This document shows, in pieces, positions 8,182 to 17,543 of a stretch of DNA of 64,000 nucleotides. This DNA comes from Rhodococcus sp. OK519. GTDB lineage: Bacteria; Actinomycetota; Actinomycetes; Mycobacteriales; Mycobacteriaceae. The stretch lies in assembly GCF_003051005.1 (NCBI RefSeq), contig NZ_QAOW01000001.1, forward strand, positions 186,001-250,000. Direction: 5' to 3'. The notes under the pieces were generated by a model. It saw nothing but the letters and a program-made list of their open reading frames with translations, had not been told where the DNA came from and did no database searches. Position 1 is the first letter of the stretch. The number at the start of each line of letters is the position of its first letter. Made by a program: the position numbers and the translations under genes.

Positions 8182-10470
8182 ATGTCCGCCGCAAACACCG
8201 CCGGGTACGGATCCAGCGTCCTCGGATACCCCCGCATCGGGCCCCGCCGCGAACTCAAGCGGGCACTCGAGGCCTACTGGCACGGGACCGGCACCAAAGC
8301 CGACCTCGTCTCCGTCGCAAAGGAACTGCAAGAGCAGACCTGGAGCGAGCTGGCCGCCACCGGGTTGACCCAGGTCCCAGGCAACACGTTCTCGTACTAC
8401 GACCACGTGCTCGACAACGCGCTGCTGTTCGGCGCCGTCCCCGAGCGGTTCACGCCGCTCGAGGGTGAACTCGACCCGCTCGACTTCTACTTCACCATGG
8501 CTCGCGGCCGGCCCGACTTCCCGCCGCTCGAGCTGGTGCGCTTCTTCGGCACCAACTACCACTACCGCCAGCCCGAGCTGTCCGAGACCTCCACCTTCGA
8601 ACTGCATTCGGAGACACTGCTCGACGAGTTCGAACGCGCCAAGGCGCTCGGTATCGAGCTGCGTCCGGTCGTCCTCGGGCCCGTCTCGCTGCTGCTGCTG
8701 TCGAAGATCGCACCCGGGTCGGTCGCGGAGGGTTTCGCGACCCTCGATCTGCTCGACAAGCTGTTGCCCGAGTACGAGAAGCTCTTCGCGCAGCTCGCGA
8801 AGGCCGGTGCGACCTGCATCCAGTTGGACGAGCCCTGCTTCACCGAGGACCGCACTCCGGAGGAGCTCGAGGCTCTCGGTCGGGCCTACCAGGATCTCGC
8901 GCACGCGCCGCTGCGTCCGCGCATCCTCGTCACCGGACCGTACGGGTCCCTGGGGGAGGCTCTGCCGATCCTGGCCGCGACTCCGGTCGAGGCACTCGGC
9001 CTGGACCTGGTCAACGGACGGATCACCGCCGAGGAACTGGCGAAGGTGCCCGGCATCAGGCGTAAGCGGATCTACGCGGGCATCGTCGACGGCCGCAACG
9101 TGTGGCGCGTGGACCGGTTCAACACCCTCACCTACCTCAATCAGATCAAGGACGTCACCCCCGATCTGGTCGTCTCCACATCGTGCTCGCTGCTGCACGT
9201 CCCGTACGACGTGCTGATGGAATACGACGTGCTCGGTGACGTCGCGGACCGGCTTGCCTTCGCGAAACAGAAGGTGGGCGAAGTGGTTTCGCTCGCGAAA
9301 GCACTTACCGAGGGGCCGTCGGATCGGTGGCGCAAGAAGCCGACGTCGGTGCACTTCAAGCAGAAGCACGACGTCCGGTCCCGGGTGAACGCGATCAAGC
9401 CGGAGCACCGCGTCCGCGCACCGTACGAGGAGCGCCGGGTCGCGCAGCAGGCGCGACTGAACCTGCCTCCCGTGCCCGCGACGACGCTGGGATCGTTCCC
9501 TCAGACGAACGAGATCCGCCAGGCCCGTTACGAACTGGGCGAGGGACGGCTCGACTGGGCCGAGTATCACAAGCGGATCCAGGACGAGATCGCGAAGACC
9601 ATTGCCTTGCAGGAGGACATCGGCCTGGACGTGTTCGTGCACGGTGAGCACGAGCGCAACGACATGGTGCAGTACTTCGCGGAACTGCTCGAGGGCTACG
9701 CGTTCACCCACAACGGGTGGGTGCAGGCCTACGGTTCTCGGTGCACCCGGCCGCCGGTGCTGTACGGCGACATCCGTCGTCCGAAGCCGATGACGGTCGA
9801 GTGGATCTCGTACGCGCAGTCCCTCACCGACAAGCCGGTCAAGGGCATGGTCACCGGTCCCGTCACGATGCTGGCGCGCTCGTTCGTGCGTCAGGATCAG
9901 CCCCTGCACGAGACGGCCGACCAGTTGGCGCTCGCGATCCGCGACGAGATCGCGGACCTCGAGGCCGCCGGCATCGCGATCATCCAGGTCGACGAACCGG
10001 CGATCCGGGAACTGTTGCCGCTGCGCGAGACCGGGCGCAAAGAGTACCTGGACTGGGCCGTCGACGCCTTCCGTCTCGCGACGGGCGGTGCCAAGCCGGC
10101 GACGCAGATCCACACACACCTCACGTACTCGGGCCAGCGGTCCGTCGTGGATGCGATCGAACGGCTGGACGCCGACGTCACCGCGATCGTGGCGACCCGT
10201 TCGATCAGCTGGGTGCTCGAGGCTCTCAAGGAGAAGGCGCTCACTCACGGCGTCGGACCCGGTGTGTACGAGAGTCGTTCGGCGCGAATCCCGGACATCG
10301 ACGAACTCGACGCCCTGCTCACCGAGGCCGCCGAATCCGTCGATCTCGACCGGCTCTGGGCCAACCCCGACGGCGGACTCAAGACCCGTCACTACTGGCA
10401 GCTCGAGCCGTCGCTGCGCAATCTCGTCGCCGCGGCTCGTCGTTTGCGGCGGCGTGCCGCGCAGGGGTAG
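8182..10470 (+). CDS. metE: MetE-family cobalamin-independent methionine synthase homologue lacking most zinc ligands
   Basis: A 762-residue full-length MetE, with the N-terminal domain beginning GYPRIGPRRELKRALEAYW and the C-terminal catalytic barrel. MetE moves a methyl group from 5-methyltetrahydropteroyl-polyglutamate to homocysteine using a zinc held by His641, Cys643, Glu665 and Cys726 (E. coli numbering). With a constant offset of +5, these positions are His646, Thr648, Val670 and Gly731 here (HTHLTYS, AIVATRS, NPDGGLKTR). Three of the four ligands are therefore replaced, although QVDEPAIREL and the substrate-barrel motifs remain. Codon use is normal and there is no frameshift. It may be inactive as a methionine synthase or may have a changed role, so the name is by family only. 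Confidence 0.85.
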   Translation: MSAANTAGYGSSVLGYPRIGPRRELKRALEAYWHGTGTKADLVSVAKELQEQTWSELAATGLTQVPGNTFSYYDHVLDNALLFGAVPERFTPLEGELDPLDFYFTMARGRPDFPPLELVRFFGTNYHYRQPELSETSTFELHSETLLDEFERAKALGIELRPVVLGPVSLLLLSKIAPGSVAEGFATLDLLDKLLPEYEKLFAQLAKAGATCIQLDEPCFTEDRTPEELEALGRAYQDLAHAPLRPRILVTGPYGSLGEALPILAATPVEALGLDLVNGRITAEELAKVPGIRRKRIYAGIVDGRNVWRVDRFNTLTYLNQIKDVTPDLVVSTSCSLLHVPYDVLMEYDVLGDVADRLAFAKQKVGEVVSLAKALTEGPSDRWRKKPTSVHFKQKHDVRSRVNAIKPEHRVRAPYEERRVAQQARLNLPPVPATTLGSFPQTNEIRQARYELGEGRLDWAEYHKRIQDEIAKTIALQEDIGLDVFVHGEHERNDMVQYFAELLEGYAFTHNGWVQAYGSRCTRPPVLYGDIRRPKPMTVEWISYAQSLTDKPVKGMVTGPVTMLARSFVRQDQPLHETADQLALAIRDEIADLEAAGIAIIQVDEPAIRELLPLRETGRKEYLDWAVDAFRLATGGAKPATQIHTHLTYSGQRSVVDAIERLDADVTAIVATRSISWVLEALKEKALTHGVGPGVYESRSARIPDIDELDALLTEAAESVDLDRLWANPDGGLKTRHYWQLEPSLRNLVAAARRLRRRAAQG

Positions 10471-10485
10471 GCACGCCGACCCTTG

Positions 10486-10532
10486 CAGCACACCGGGATC
10501 GGATCGTTTGCGGATCCGGTCCCGGTGTGCTG
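10486..10532. terminator. Bidirectional terminator between metE and endoglycoceramidase genes
   Basis: CAGCACACCGGGA at 10486-10498 pairs with TCCCGGTGTGCTG at 10520-10532. The inner part (CGGATC/GATCCG) extends the stem. It separates two convergent genes and can serve both strands. Confidence 0.75.
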
Positions 10533-10536
10533 TGTT

Positions 10537-12081
10537 CTAGGAACCGCTGCTGCCGAGTGATCCGCTGCTGCCGAGTGATCCGGAGCTTCCGGAACTAGCG
10601 CTGCTTCCGGGATTTCCGGAACTCCCCGAGGATCCTGTGGTGATCGGGCCGTCGGGGACGTCGATCCCCGGCGAACCGGGTCGGTTGATCTTCACCGTGA
10701 CAGGGCCACTGCTGTCGGCGACGACCGTGACGATCCGCGCCCCAGGCGCCGACGTGACGTGCCCGCCGTCGACCGACACTTGGTACCCGTCGGGGTAGTG
10801 CAGGTCGGACACGAATATCTCGGTGGGCCTCGTCGCGGCCCGCGGTGTGTAGCGGTACGCGAAGTCGCCGTTGTCCGCGTCGAAGGCCATGCGACCGGGC
10901 GTGCCCGCCGTGGCCTGCGGATACGTGCGCACGAGTTGGCGTCCCACGTCGCCGAGGAACGGGTCCGTGGTGTTGCCGGCGCCGAAGTGCCAGTACTGCC
11001 AGCCGATGAACCGCTCGTCGGCGCGCGCGAGCGTGTTCCGCAACACCGTCGGATCGCCGTCACCGAATTCGGTCACGATGGTCGGGATGTTTGCGCGCTC
11101 GGTCATCTCGTCGATGTGGGACCACGTGAGGTCCTGCTGCGGAACACACAGCCCGCGCAGTGCCTGCGGCAGGCCGAGATAGATCGCAAGCTGGCTGGGA
11201 ATGCAGTAGTCGTGCGGCGCGAAGACCGTGTCGGGGCCGGCGACAGCCGGCGTCGCAGGCGGGTTGAACAGGTTCGACGGCATCATCTGGTTCCACGTGA
11301 CGTTCGGCTCCCAGTACACAGGAATCGTCGGGTTCTCGGCGCGGACCGCGTCCGTCAGCTTCTGCATCGCGGCCTGGTACTTGCGGTCGAAGTCCGGGCA
11401 TCCGTTCGGGAAGCACGTCAGGAACGGTGAACCGGGCCAGGGTTCGTTCATCAACTCGATGCCCATCACACCGGGCTTGCCCTCGACCTTCGCGGCGAGT
11501 GCCCCGAGCGCGGTGCCGAGGTAGTCGAGCGCGCCGTGAGTGTTGTTCCACACCTCGTCCCAGCCGACGTTCATGCTCGGCATCAAGTTGTAGAGCGGGA
11601 AGCCCGGGTTCGGCTCCCATGTCGCGGGCCGGGACTCGATGGACCACGCGGGGAAGCCGTTGCCGCCCCAGGGTTTCGAGAGCCCGTCCTGGTGGTTGTC
11701 GAGCAGGACGTAGATGCCGCGGGCGGTCAGATAGTCGACCACACCGGTGAGGCGGTCGAGGTACGCCTCGTCGATCTGTCCGCGCTGCGGCATCAATGCG
11801 TCGAACGACGTGCCGAGTCGGACGGTGTTGAAGCCGTGCTCGACGAGGATGTCCATGTCCTGGTTCGTGAGAGTCTCGCCGGCGGGGAGGTACGGCGCGT
11901 CCTTGTCCACGTTGTTGACGCCGTGCAGCAACACCGTCCGGCCGTGGCCGTCGACCAACTCGGTGCCCTCGGCGCGCAGGGCGGTGATCGGAGTGGTCGG
12001 TGGGGCAGCGGAGGCGGCGGGAAGGGCGATCAGTGAGAACGCTGCGATCGCTGCGGCGATCGCGACACCATACTTGCGCAT
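10537..12081 (-). CDS. Secreted endoglycoceramidase (GH5)
   Basis: A 514-residue secreted glycosidase that releases the intact glycan from glycosphingolipids such as gangliosides. A Sec signal peptide (residues 1-26, ending ASAA) is followed by a GH5 barrel. The acid/base is Glu213 in MNEPWPG and the nucleophile Glu338 in [10 protein letters not shown]-terminal beta domain and a Gly/Ser tail rich in GSSGS follow. The sequence is close to Rhodococcus EGCase I/II as I remember them. I start at the ATG at 12081 because GAGGA lies 5 nt upstream and the signal peptide begins there. The tail is encoded partly by a perfect 18-bp tandem repeat (10544-10579). Confidence 0.9.
   Translation of the reverse strand: MRKYGVAIAAAIAAFSLIALPAASAAPPTTPITALRAEGTELVDGHGRTVLLHGVNNVDKDAPYLPAGETLTNQDMDILVEHGFNTVRLGTSFDALMPQRGQIDEAYLDRLTGVVDYLTARGIYVLLDNHQDGLSKPWGGNGFPAWSIESRPATWEPNPGFPLYNLMPSMNVGWDEVWNNTHGALDYLGTALGALAAKVEGKPGVMGIELMNEPWPGSPFLTCFPNGCPDFDRKYQAAMQKLTDAVRAENPTIPVYWEPNVTWNQMMPSNLFNPPATPAVAGPDTVFAPHDYCIPSQLAIYLGLPQALRGLCVPQQDLTWSHIDEMTERANIPTIVTEFGDGDPTVLRNTLARADERFIGWQYWHFGAGNTTDPFLGDVGRQLVRTYPQATAGTPGRMAFDADNGDFAYRYTPRAATRPTEIFVSDLHYPDGYQVSVDGGHVTSAPGARIVTVVADSSGPVTVKINRPGSPGIDVPDGPITTGSSGSSGNPGSSASSGSSGSLGSSGSLGSSGS
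10544..10579. repeat. 18-bp perfect tandem repeat (x2) in the endoglycoceramidase tail
   Basis: CCGCTGCTGCCGAGTGAT occurs at 10544-10561 and again at 10562-10579. It encodes part of the Gly/Ser/Leu tail just before the stop codon. Copy number could vary without affecting the catalytic domain. Confidence 0.85.
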
Positions 12082-12260
12082 ACGATTCCTCGGTTCGCGT
12101 CGGATGGTCCCGGCGGATATGGACACATGTTCAGTTGTCCGGGATGGTAGGTCGGCAGCCGACCCGCGCGGAGCATTTCGGGGGAAACGGTCTAATTCTC
12201 CCGGGCAGGTCAGGACGCCTTCTTTGCGTGTACTCGCCGGTAACGGGTAGGCATGTGTGC

Positions 12261-13301
12261 ATGATTACCGCTTCTGCCTATGCGGCCACCTCCGCCGATT
12301 CGCCCCTCGTGAAGACCACGATCGACCGGCGCGAGGTCGGTCCGCGTGACGTCCTCATCGAGATCAAGTACGCGGGGATCTGCCACTCCGATATCCACAC
12401 CGCCCGCAACGAGTGGGGCGGCACCGCGTACCCGGTGGTGCCGGGCCACGAGATCGCCGGCGTCGTCGCCGAGGTCGGCGCCGAGGTCACCCGTCACGCG
12501 GTGGGCGATCGCGTGGGCGTCGGCTGCTTCGTCGATTCGTGCCGCACGTGCGCCAGCTGCGAGGCCGGCGAGGAGCAGTACTGCGAGAACGGCGTCGTCG
12601 ACACGTACAACACCGTCGGACGTGACGGAAAGCGCACGGCCGGTGGGTATTCCACCCATATCGTCGTGGACGAGGAGTTCGTGCTGTCCGTCCCCGACGG
12701 CCTCGCGCTCGACGTCGCCGCACCGCTGCTGTGCGCCGGCATCACGCTGTACTCGCCGCTCGCGCACTGGGGCGCCGGTCCGGGCAAGAAGGTTGCGATC
12801 GTGGGCATGGGCGGTCTCGGTCATGTCGGCGTCAAGATCGCGCACGCGATGGGCGCCGAGGTGACGGTGCTGAGCCAGTCGCTGAGCAAGAAGGACGACG
12901 GGCTGCGCTTCGGGGCCGACCACTACTACGCGACCGCCGAGAAGGAGACGTTCAAGGCGTTGCGTGGACAGTTCGACCTGATCCTCAACACCGTCTCGGT
13001 CAACCTCGACATGGACCGCTACCTGTCGATGCTCGCGGTCAACGGCACCCTCGTGGAACTGGGCCTGCCCGAGAACCCGATCAGTGTCCGCGGCTTCTCG
13101 CTGCTCAAGAACCGGCGCAGCCTGGCCGGTTCGCTGGTCGGCGGTATTCCGCAGACCCAGGAGATGCTGAACTTCTGCGCCGAGCACGGCATCGGTGCCG
13201 AGATCGAGGTTATCCCGGCCGACCGGATCAACGAGGCCTACGACCGCGTCGTCGGCAGCGACGTGCGGTACCGCTTCGTGATCGACGCCGCCACCTTCTG
13301 A
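12261..13301 (+). CDS. Zinc-dependent NAD(P) alcohol dehydrogenase
   Basis: A 346-residue medium-chain dehydrogenase of the YahK/AdhC cinnamyl-alcohol type. The catalytic zinc site includes [31 protein letters not shown] (two stretches, residues about 35-65). The structural zinc has four cysteines in [16 protein letters not shown]. The Rossmann segment is [17 protein letters not shown]. It should interconvert aldehydes and alcohols, probably with NADPH. The start is the ATG at 12261 ([10 protein letters not shown]), and an in-frame GTG at 12255 is also possible because the ribosome site is weak. It is divergent from the endoglycoceramidase gene. Confidence 0.9.
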   Translation: MITASAYAATSADSPLVKTTIDRREVGPRDVLIEIKYAGICHSDIHTARNEWGGTAYPVVPGHEIAGVVAEVGAEVTRHAVGDRVGVGCFVDSCRTCASCEAGEEQYCENGVVDTYNTVGRDGKRTAGGYSTHIVVDEEFVLSVPDGLALDVAAPLLCAGITLYSPLAHWGAGPGKKVAIVGMGGLGHVGVKIAHAMGAEVTVLSQSLSKKDDGLRFGADHYYATAEKETFKALRGQFDLILNTVSVNLDMDRYLSMLAVNGTLVELGLPENPISVRGFSLLKNRRSLAGSLVGGIPQTQEMLNFCAEHGIGAEIEVIPADRINEAYDRVVGSDVRYRFVIDAATF

Positions 13302-13309
13302 CGGGCTTC

Positions 13310-13369
13310 CCGCTCCCGAATTGACCTCCCGCGGATGCGATCGCGTCCGCGGGAGGTCAGGACGGGAGC
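13310..13369. repeat. Left 60-bp inverted repeat flanking the AbiEi/DUF559 gene
   Basis: This 60-bp arm matches the reverse complement of 14414-14473 at 59 of 60 positions. Inside it lies a 36-nt near-perfect palindrome (GACCTCCCGCGGA ... TCCGCGGGAGGTC, 13323-13358). It begins 8 nt after the alcohol dehydrogenase stop codon, so it may also act as a terminator. Confidence 0.9.
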
Positions 13370-13466
13370 GGGAGCAGTTGTCCACAGCCCGACGGTTGTC
13401 CACAGGGATGGTCGTGGACGTGGCTTCCCGGGGGCGACGCCGCGTGCTGCCGGTCAGAATCGCGGC

Positions 13467-14426
13467 ATGAGCGAACCGACACCCACCGTCCTGCGCCGAC
13501 GCGACGCCCTCGCGCGGGGCTATACCGACGGCGAACTCCGGGCGACGTGCCGCAACGGTGGGCTGCGACGTCTGCGGCCCGGGACCTATCTGAGCGGCGA
13601 CGTGTTCGCCGCGCTCGACGCCGCCGAACTCCACCACGAACTGATCCGCGCGACGCTCCCCGGGGTGAGCGCCGACGCCGTCGTCAGCCACCAGTCCGCG
13701 GCCGTACTGCACGGGCTCCCGGTATGGGCGCTGCCGCTCGACCGCGTCCACGTCACCCGCGACAGATCCGGCGGTGGCAAGCGGACCCGCCATCTGCACT
13801 CGCACTCCGCGCCGCTTCCCACGGCCGATGTGGTGCGGCGAAACGGAATCGCCGTCACCTCGATCGCGCGCACCGTGGCCGACCTGTGCCGGACGATGCC
13901 GTTCGAGGCCGCGGTCGCCGTCGGCGATGCAGGCCTGCGCGCGGCGAAACTGCCGGTCACCGCTGCCGCCGACGCACTCGCCTACGCGGAGCGTCGGCCG
14001 GGTCACCCCGCGGCCCGTCGAGCGTTGGACTTCATCGACGCACGCAGCGAGAGCGTCGGCGAATCGCGCAGCCGCGTCGCGCTGACCGCACTCGGATTCG
14101 AGCCGGAGCTTCAGGCGTCGCTGCTGGACGCCGACGGCCGATTCCTCGGCCGCGTCGACTTCCTCCTCGTCGCCGCCGGTGTCGTCGGGGAGTTCGACGG
14201 AAAGATCAAGTACGGCAAGTACCTTCGGGACGGCCAGAGCCCCGGCGACGCGGTGTTCGCGGAAAAGCAGCGCGAGGACTCCATCCGCGACATGGGCTGG
14301 GAGGTGGCCCGCTGGACGTGGCGCGACCTGTCGAACCCGACGGTGATCGACGCGCGCATCCGTCGCGCACGCCGACGCCGGGAAGGTCGACCGCGGCCGC
14401 TCGGCACGGTGCTGCTCCCGTCCTGA
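13467..14426 (+). CDS. AbiEi-type/DUF559 protein in an inverted-repeat cassette
   Basis: A 319-residue protein. The N-terminal part (RRDALARGYTDGELR, RLRPGTYL, SHQSAAVLHGLP) resembles the winged-helix region of type IV AbiEi antitoxins. The C-terminal part resembles the DUF559/Vsr fold, with RVDFLL and EFDGK as a possible PD-(D/E)xK centre near residues 230-252. No AbiEii nucleotidyltransferase toxin is adjacent, so it is an orphan. The ATG at 13467 gives the conserved N-terminus, while the open frame further upstream covers the left repeat. The stop codon lies inside the right 60-bp repeat. Such proteins are common in actinobacteria and their role is not established. Confidence 0.7.
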   Translation: MSEPTPTVLRRRDALARGYTDGELRATCRNGGLRRLRPGTYLSGDVFAALDAAELHHELIRATLPGVSADAVVSHQSAAVLHGLPVWALPLDRVHVTRDRSGGGKRTRHLHSHSAPLPTADVVRRNGIAVTSIARTVADLCRTMPFEAAVAVGDAGLRAAKLPVTAAADALAYAERRPGHPAARRALDFIDARSESVGESRSRVALTALGFEPELQASLLDADGRFLGRVDFLLVAAGVVGEFDGKIKYGKYLRDGQSPGDAVFAEKQREDSIRDMGWEVARWTWRDLSNPTVIDARIRRARRRREGRPRPLGTVLLPS

Positions 14427-14473
14427 CCTGCCGCGGACGCGATCGCATCCGCGGGAGGTCAATTCGGGAGCGG
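14414..14473. repeat. Right 60-bp inverted repeat flanking the AbiEi/DUF559 gene
   Basis: Reverse complement of 13310-13369 with one mismatch. It covers the last codons and stop codon (14424-14426) of the enclosed gene and contains the same internal palindrome. Confidence 0.9.
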
Positions 14474-14562
14474 CATCGACCGGTCGGTTTCTCGCCCCCC
14501 GCGTCTGCCGGGCGTAGCGTCGAATCACGGACCTCTATGCCGACGCCGAGGAGGTACAGCGA

Positions 14563-14784
14563 ATGACTCTCAACGACTTCGCCGGGTGGGCCGGATACGG
14601 ACTGGCCTTGACGGGCATCGCGGCAGCCGGGCTGTTCCTGGTGGCTGCGGGCGGGGGCTTCGCCGGATGGGCGGTCATCGCCGGACTGGCCTCACTGGCC
14701 GCGCTGTCCGGATCTGCCGCGATCTTCGGCGGCGTGACCCGACACGATCAGAAGATGCACCACAGCACCCCGCACATGCTCTGA
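14563..14784 (+). CDS. Small two-helix membrane protein
   Basis: A 73-residue protein with two hydrophobic segments (about residues 11-31 and 34-54; YGLALTGIAAAGLFLVAAGG and WAVIAGLASLAALSG) and a His-rich polar tail (HDQKMHHSTPHM). A very strong GAGGAGG ribosome site lies 8 nt before the ATG, which supports real translation. I recognise no family. It lies just outside the inverted-repeat cassette and converges on ppk2. Confidence 0.65.
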   Translation: MTLNDFAGWAGYGLALTGIAAAGLFLVAAGGGFAGWAVIAGLASLAALSGSAAIFGGVTRHDQKMHHSTPHML

Positions 14785-14804
14785 CGCCGTCCACCGACAC
14801 GCCG

Positions 14805-15671
14805 TCAGGAGCGCGCCAACCGCGCCTTCTCGACGTCGATGTCGAACTCGGCCGCGGGCCAGTCCAGGTCGAGTCGTCCGAGTGCGTCGATGAGCAGCTC
14901 GGTGACGGCAATTCTGCTGTACCACTTGCGGTCACACGGTACGACGTACCACGGTGCGTGGTCTGTCGAGGTCTTGTCGAGCATGGCCTGATAGGCCTCC
15001 TGGTACTGCGGCCAGAGGGCGCGTTCGGTGACGTCCCCGGGGTTGTACTTCCAGTACTTGTCGCGTCGCTCCAGGCGTTCGGCCAGCCGGGACTTCTGCT
15101 CGTCGAGTGAGACGAACATCGCGACCTTCACGATGGTGGTGCCGCTGTGGACGAGTTCGCGTTCGAACTGGTTGATCTCGTCGTAGCGTCCGCCCCACAC
15201 CTCCGGCGGGACCAGGTTGTGGACCCGGACCACGAGTACGTCCTCGTAGTGCGAGCGGTCGAACACCCCCAGCTGCCCGCCGCGGGGGAGTGCCTTGTTG
15301 ATCCGCCACAGGTAGTGGTGGCGCTTTTCCTCGGGTGTGGGCACCCCGAACGCGGCATGGTCGACGCCCTGCGGGTCGACGTGCCCGATCACGTGCCGGA
15401 CCATTCCGCCCTTACCGGCGGTGTCCATGCCCTGCAGGATGAGCAGCACCGAACGCTTGTCGCCCGAACGGCCGTTGGCATACAGCTTCTCCTGCAACGC
15501 CGACAGCGCCGCCCCGCGCTCCTCGAGCATCCGCTCGCCGTCGGCCTTGTTCCCGGTGAAACCGGGTGTGGCCTTGGGGTCGATCTTCGCGACCTTCGTG
15601 TGCGGCCCGGCGCGTAACACTTCGACGGCGGGGGTGGTCCACAGTTCGCCGTGCGCGTCCGCTGCTGACAT
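14805..15671 (-). CDS. ppk2: Polyphosphate kinase 2 (polyphosphate:nucleotide phosphotransferase)
   Basis: A 288-residue PPK2-family enzyme that transfers phosphate from polyphosphate to a nucleoside mono- or diphosphate. Walker A is GMDTAGKGG (residues 81-89) and Walker B is GVFDRSHYEDVLV (135-147). The lid region RLERRDKYWKYNPGD follows at about 200-220. I chose the ATG at 15671 because the conserved protein begins there; the open frame extends further upstream. It is the last gene of a minus-strand run with the ABC1 kinase 40 nt upstream. ppx near 58 kb would act on the same polymer. Confidence 0.9.
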   Translation of the reverse strand: MSAADAHGELWTTPAVEVLRAGPHTKVAKIDPKATPGFTGNKADGERMLEERGAALSALQEKLYANGRSGDKRSVLLILQGMDTAGKGGMVRHVIGHVDPQGVDHAAFGVPTPEEKRHHYLWRINKALPRGGQLGVFDRSHYEDVLVVRVHNLVPPEVWGGRYDEINQFERELVHSGTTIVKVAMFVSLDEQKSRLAERLERRDKYWKYNPGDVTERALWPQYQEAYQAMLDKTSTDHAPWYVVPCDRKWYSRIAVTELLIDALGRLDLDWPAAEFDIDVEKARLARS

Positions 15672-15711
15672 GGACTGAACTGTGCCACACCCGCTGCCGT
15701 CGAGCAGGGAT

Positions 15712-17085
15712 TCAGCGTTCCGCGCGCCAGCGTTCCTCCGCCGCACCGAGTTCCGTCGTCGCCGGCTCGCCGTACACCCACTCGCGGCCGATGCGGTGCC
15801 AGTTGGCGCCGGCATCGAGTTGGCCGAGGACGCCGAAGGTGAGGAAGTCGGCGCGCCGGGAGAACAGGTGCTCGGGCGGCAGGTTCTGACTCTTCATGCC
15901 CGAGAACTCCGACGCCCGTGGGTCGATCGCGAGCAGGAAACCGGTGCTCGCCATCTCGGGGGTGATCGCGATCTCTTCGTCCACCAGGTTCCACTCCGCC
16001 GCCGCGTACACGTACTCGAGGCACTCGTCCGGCGTGACGTCGGCGTCTGCGGAGATGACCCCGCGGCGCACCATGAGCGCGTACAGGTCGTCCCGGCGGC
16101 CCTCGGTTGCCGCACGAAGACAACTCTTCTCGAACTCGACGTGCTCGACATCCATGCTGTTGAACAGTCCGAAGTCGACGAATGCGACCCGGCCGTCGCG
16201 GCCGAGGAGGACATTGCCGGGATGCGGATCGCCGCAGAACTCGTGATAGCGGTAGAGCGATCCGATGTAGAAGCGGAAGATGATCTCGCCTATGCGGTTT
16301 CGCTCTTCCTGGGGTAGCTCGCAGATGGTGGTGAACGAGGTGCCCTCGAAGAATTCGCTCACCAGTACCCGGCGCGTGCTCAGCTCGGGAAGGCTGTCCG
16401 GAACGGCGATGAACGGATGGCCCGCATACAGTCCGGCGATCCGGTGCTGGGTGCGCGCCTCCCGTTCGTAGTCCAGTTCGCCTTCGAAGTTGAGCCGCAA
16501 CTCGTTGAGTAGCGCGGGCGTCGACAGTGTCGGCACCGTCGACTTCCACACCTTGAGGAACATCGTCAGGTTCTTCATGTCGGCGCGAATGGCCGCGTCG
16601 ATGCCCGGGTACTGCACTTTGACGGCGACGTCCCGGCCGTCGTGCAGGCGGGCGCGGTACACCTGGCCGATGGATGCCGCGGCGACCGGTTCCGGGTCGA
16701 ACTCGGCGAACACCTCGGAAATCGGACGGCCGTAGTCGGTTTCGATGACGCGCCGCATCGCCTCGAACGACGCTGTGGGCGCCTGGTCGCGGAGCGCCGC
16801 GAGCTTGCGCTGGAACTCCTCGCGATGGTCCTCCGGGACCAGGTCGAGGTCGAGGATGGAGAGCATCTGGCCGAGCTTCATCGCGACGCCCTTCATGCTG
16901 CCCAGCACGGTCACGAGTTGGTCGGCGGCCGCGATCACCGAGTTCTCGGCGATCCGCGCGCGCACCTGATCGGAGCGCCCGATCATCGACACGCGCGTAC
17001 CGGCGTTGCGGATGACACGCCCCGCTGCGACCTGCCCGAGCTTCGATCCCCGCACGAGGCGGGATGTGGGAACCTTGTCGGCCAA
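15712..17085 (-). CDS. ABC1/UbiB (ADCK)-family atypical kinase
   Basis: A 457-residue protein with all the UbiB-family marks: KLGQ at residues 70-73, the Ala-rich nucleotide loop AAASIGQV, the lysine in [17 protein letters not shown] as the catalytic loop, and VDFGLFN as the DFG-like motif. The family is tied to isoprenoid-quinone and lipid homeostasis and shows ATPase or kinase-like activity. Actinobacterial members have no proven substrate. It lies between a DUF4873 protein and PPK2 on the minus strand and is probably co-transcribed with ppk2. Confidence 0.9.
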   Translation of the reverse strand: MADKVPTSRLVRGSKLGQVAAGRVIRNAGTRVSMIGRSDQVRARIAENSVIAAADQLVTVLGSMKGVAMKLGQMLSILDLDLVPEDHREEFQRKLAALRDQAPTASFEAMRRVIETDYGRPISEVFAEFDPEPVAAASIGQVYRARLHDGRDVAVKVQYPGIDAAIRADMKNLTMFLKVWKSTVPTLSTPALLNELRLNFEGELDYEREARTQHRIAGLYAGHPFIAVPDSLPELSTRRVLVSEFFEGTSFTTICELPQEERNRIGEIIFRFYIGSLYRYHEFCGDPHPGNVLLGRDGRVAFVDFGLFNSMDVEHVEFEKSCLRAATEGRRDDLYALMVRRGVISADADVTPDECLEYVYAAAEWNLVDEEIAITPEMASTGFLLAIDPRASEFSGMKSQNLPPEHLFSRRADFLTFGVLGQLDAGANWHRIGREWVYGEPATTELGAAEERWRAER

Positions 17086-17127
17086 CTGGACCTCCGGATG
17101 CGAGAAGCGACGAGGAACTGCTGCGAG

Positions 17128-17160
17128 GTGTGACCTGTGGCTGCGTGCCCCAGGTCACAC
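17128..17160 (-). terminator. Stem-loop between DUF4873 gene and ABC1 kinase gene
   Basis: GTGTGACCTG at 17128-17137 pairs exactly with CAGGTCACAC at 17151-17160, with a 13-nt loop. It begins at the stop codon of the DUF4873 gene and ends before the kinase gene. No T-run is seen. Confidence 0.5.
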
Positions 17161-17504
17161 TAGAGCAGTCCCTCGGTGTCCTCCATGAACGGGAACGGCG
17201 GCCGGGTCAGCCCGTCCACCATGTGGCTGCCCCACAGGTCCAGCCCACTGACGCGGGCGGTGCCGCTGCCGTCGGGCGTCGTGATCGTGAGGTCCGTGCC
17301 GGCGGGTGCGACGTCCCCGCCGACTGCCCGGGACAGCTCGCGGACGCGGCCACGCCACACGAAGCGGCCACTGATCGGTTCGAAATTTCCCGACAATTCG
17401 ACGTCGACGATCACCGGGGCGTGCCGCCCGACGGTGACGTGTGCGGGGCCCCGGTAGCCGTCGGGCTCGTCGTGTCCGTGGTCGCTGTCCGTGAAGTCAG
17501 TCAC
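17160..17504 (-). CDS. DUF4873-type protein
   Basis: A 114-residue soluble protein with a charged acidic N-terminus (DSDHGHDEPDGYRGPA). A beta-rich core follows (HVTVGRHAPVIVDVELSGNF, GRFVWRGRVREL). The pattern agrees with the actinobacterial DUF4873 family, sometimes fused to monooxygenases, whose function is unknown. It lies 39 nt after the TetR gene on the same strand, and a hairpin overlaps its stop codon. No catalytic residues can be assigned. Confidence 0.65.
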   Translation of the reverse strand: MTDFTDSDHGHDEPDGYRGPAHVTVGRHAPVIVDVELSGNFEPISGRFVWRGRVRELSRAVGGDVAPAGTDLTITTPDGSGTARVSGLDLWGSHMVDGLTRPPFPFMEDTEGLL

Positions 17505-17543
17505 ACCACGAGAATACTTGTTACCGCCGGTAACACAAGAAGG

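Noticed and set aside
5664-8258. An 864-codon open frame on the minus strand opposite aceA and fadB2
   Set aside because: It is the mirror of two certain genes. Long antisense frames are expected at this GC content, and its translation is low-complexity with no known domain.
7936-10491. An 851-codon open frame opposite metE
   Set aside because: A shadow of the MetE homologue, with no motifs and no ribosome site.
13467-14426. A complete AbiE toxin-antitoxin system
   Set aside because: Only the AbiEi-like part is present. No AbiEii nucleotidyltransferase gene is found on either side, nor beside the second AbiEi-like gene at 28569.
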